From contig DCBH01000126.1 of the NCBI GenBank assembly GCA_002313415.1, positions 1 through 6,099 on the forward strand: 6,099 nt of DNA, read 5' to 3'. Source of the DNA: Flavobacteriales bacterium UBA1112. GTDB taxonomy: Bacteria; Bacteroidota; Bacteroidia; Flavobacteriales_D; Sanyastnellaceae. Position 1 is the first letter of the stretch. Every line of letters starts with the position of its first letter. Shown here piece after piece: positions 5,336 to 6,099 of this stretch. The position numbers were made by a program, and so were the translations under genes. Below the pieces are notes generated by a model. It had not been told where the DNA came from and did no database searches. It worked only from the letters and a program-made list of their open reading frames with translations.

Positions 5336-6099
5336 TGTGGTTTGTTTGCTACTTGTGCTTTTTGATTCTCAAGCAATTCAGCATAGACTTTGGCAAAGTT
5401 ATGTTTCACCTTGTTCGCCTGTCGCACAGAAGGGTTGCTGGCAGTAAGAGTCATGATGAATTGAGGTATGCTTATTTTGAGGATGGACTCCAAAGCGAAC
5501 CATCTAAATCCCACACCGATGTTGGTGTCCAAACCACGTACCTGATGCCAAAAAAATGGTGGATTGTACAGAATGTCGCCCGGCTCAAGAACCACAGTCC
5601 AGCCCCGGGCTTTTTTAAAAATTCCCTCAGGGTTTTCGCTGTTGGCCTGGCTTCTGAAAAAGACAGAACGGTCGACGATGGGCTCCAAGAGAGGCGCTTC
5701 TTTGTTGGAGTAAATCCACCACTGTTTTCTCCCGTGCACCTGAATGAACAAATTGGATCCGATGGCGCAATGCATGGAGGTAGATGTCCTTGGGCCACCA
5801 ATAAAAAGTTGGTGCTTGATGCTCTTTTTTCGGCCATTGTTGGCTGCGGCATGCAGCCAGCTCACATCCATGTCATTTAACAATTCGGGATGTTGATCGA
5901 GAAGGGGCAACAACCGCGCGTAATCTTTGCCTCCCTCTTTCATCGAACGTATGAAATCCGCCAGGGAAGTGGACTTGGTTTCTTTGCCCTCTGTGTAGGC
6001 CAACTTGCTGTTTTCAACGGCTGCATCAAACAAAATGACAGGATCTTCAGGATATTGTTCCGCAAAAAAGTCGGGCGTCCACTTTTCAAATAAAGGCCA
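5332..6099 (-). CDS. JmjC-like / cupin_8 domain protein, N-terminus outside the window
   Basis: The frame is open from the right edge (base 6099) to the stop at 5332-5334, giving 255 visible residues. The beginning lies outside the window, and the TTG at 6033 is internal. The visible N-terminus (WPLFEKWTPDFFAEQYPEDPV) matches the lead-in of the cupin-like JmjC domain (PF13621): a W-x(n)-W-(S/T)-P-(D/E)-(Y/F)-F pattern. The barrel core follows: SMHCAIGSNLFIQVHGRKQW (visible residues 109-128) and LEPGDILYNPPFFWHQV (171-187). These supply the first metal His (110), a lysine of the usual 2-oxoglutarate-binding position (GRKQW) and the second His (185). The acidic ligand expected two residues after His110 is Ala112, so the usual H-x-D/E...H triad is incomplete. 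Family members are Fe(II)/2-oxoglutarate hydroxylases of proteins or small molecules; here activity is uncertain. It is translationally coupled to the membrane hydroxylase downstream. Confidence 0.85.
   Translation of the reverse strand, partial: WPLFEKWTPDFFAEQYPEDPVILFDAAVENSKLAYTEGKETKSTSLADFIRSMKEGGKDYARLLPLLDQHPELLNDMDVSWLHAAANNGRKKSIKHQLFIGGPRTSTSMHCAIGSNLFIQVHGRKQWWIYSNKEAPLLEPIVDRSVFFRSQANSENPEGIFKKARGWTVVLEPGDILYNPPFFWHQVRGLDTNIGVGFRWFALESILKISIPQFIMTLTASNPSVRQANKVKHNFAKVYAELLENQKAQVANKPQ

Noticed and set aside
4223..5365. Several plus-strand open frames (for example 4778-5365) opposite the membrane hydroxylase
   Set aside because: They are shadows of the minus-strand gene, whose His clusters and helices are unmistakable, and they show no protein-like features.
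6031..6033. TTG at 6033 as the start of the cupin protein
   Set aside because: The frame stays open to the window edge, and the 22 residues upstream match the expected JmjC/cupin lead-in (W...W-T-P-D-F-F), so the TTG codes for an internal Leu.

Overview
The window looks like chromosomal DNA of a Bacteroidota bacterium, probably Flavobacteriales or a close relative, of medium GC (roughly 48-50% by eye). The reasons are the C-terminal strand of a BamA/Omp85-type barrel ending in the usual Bacteroidota form (FFIGEAF), a CrtD-type carotenoid desaturase, a secreted NUC1 nuclease with a Cys/His tail of a kind I associate with this phylum, and start codons preceded by A-rich sequence rather than a Shine-Dalgarno. 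The lineage is inferred from protein character only; there is no rRNA or other marker gene.

Layout from left to right: (1) the last 63 codons of an outer-membrane barrel protein on + (1-192); (2) a small unrecognised cytosolic protein on + (350-631); (3) a strong bidirectional terminator (661-689) between converging genes; (4) a five-helix unrecognised membrane protein on - (708-1148), downstream of (5) a CrtI/CrtD-family carotenoid desaturase on - (1279-2787); (6) a divergent intergenic region of about 200 bp, then a secreted DNA/RNA non-specific endonuclease on + (2990-3865); (7) a 68-residue two-helix membrane protein on + (3920-4126); (8) a two-gene operon on -, in which a JmjC-like cupin protein (5332-6099, N-terminus outside the window) overlaps by four bases (ATGA) a membrane fatty-acid-hydroxylase/sterol-desaturase-family enzyme (4238-5335).

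The window reads as ordinary chromosome with small transcription units in alternating orientation. No transposase, phage gene, tRNA, rRNA or CRISPR array was seen. The most interesting material is the translationally coupled pair of predicted iron-dependent oxygenases at the right end. Its cupin member has His-Cys-Ala where the family normally has His-x-Asp/Glu. Second is the nuclease with its Cys/His C-terminal tail. The carotenoid desaturase implies a hydroxylated, extra-desaturated carotenoid pigment, but no other carotenoid gene lies in the window.

Longer non-coding stretches are few. 193-349, 1149-1278, 2788-2989 and 4127-4237 are all shorter than 300 bases, and I found no convincing RNA gene in any of them.
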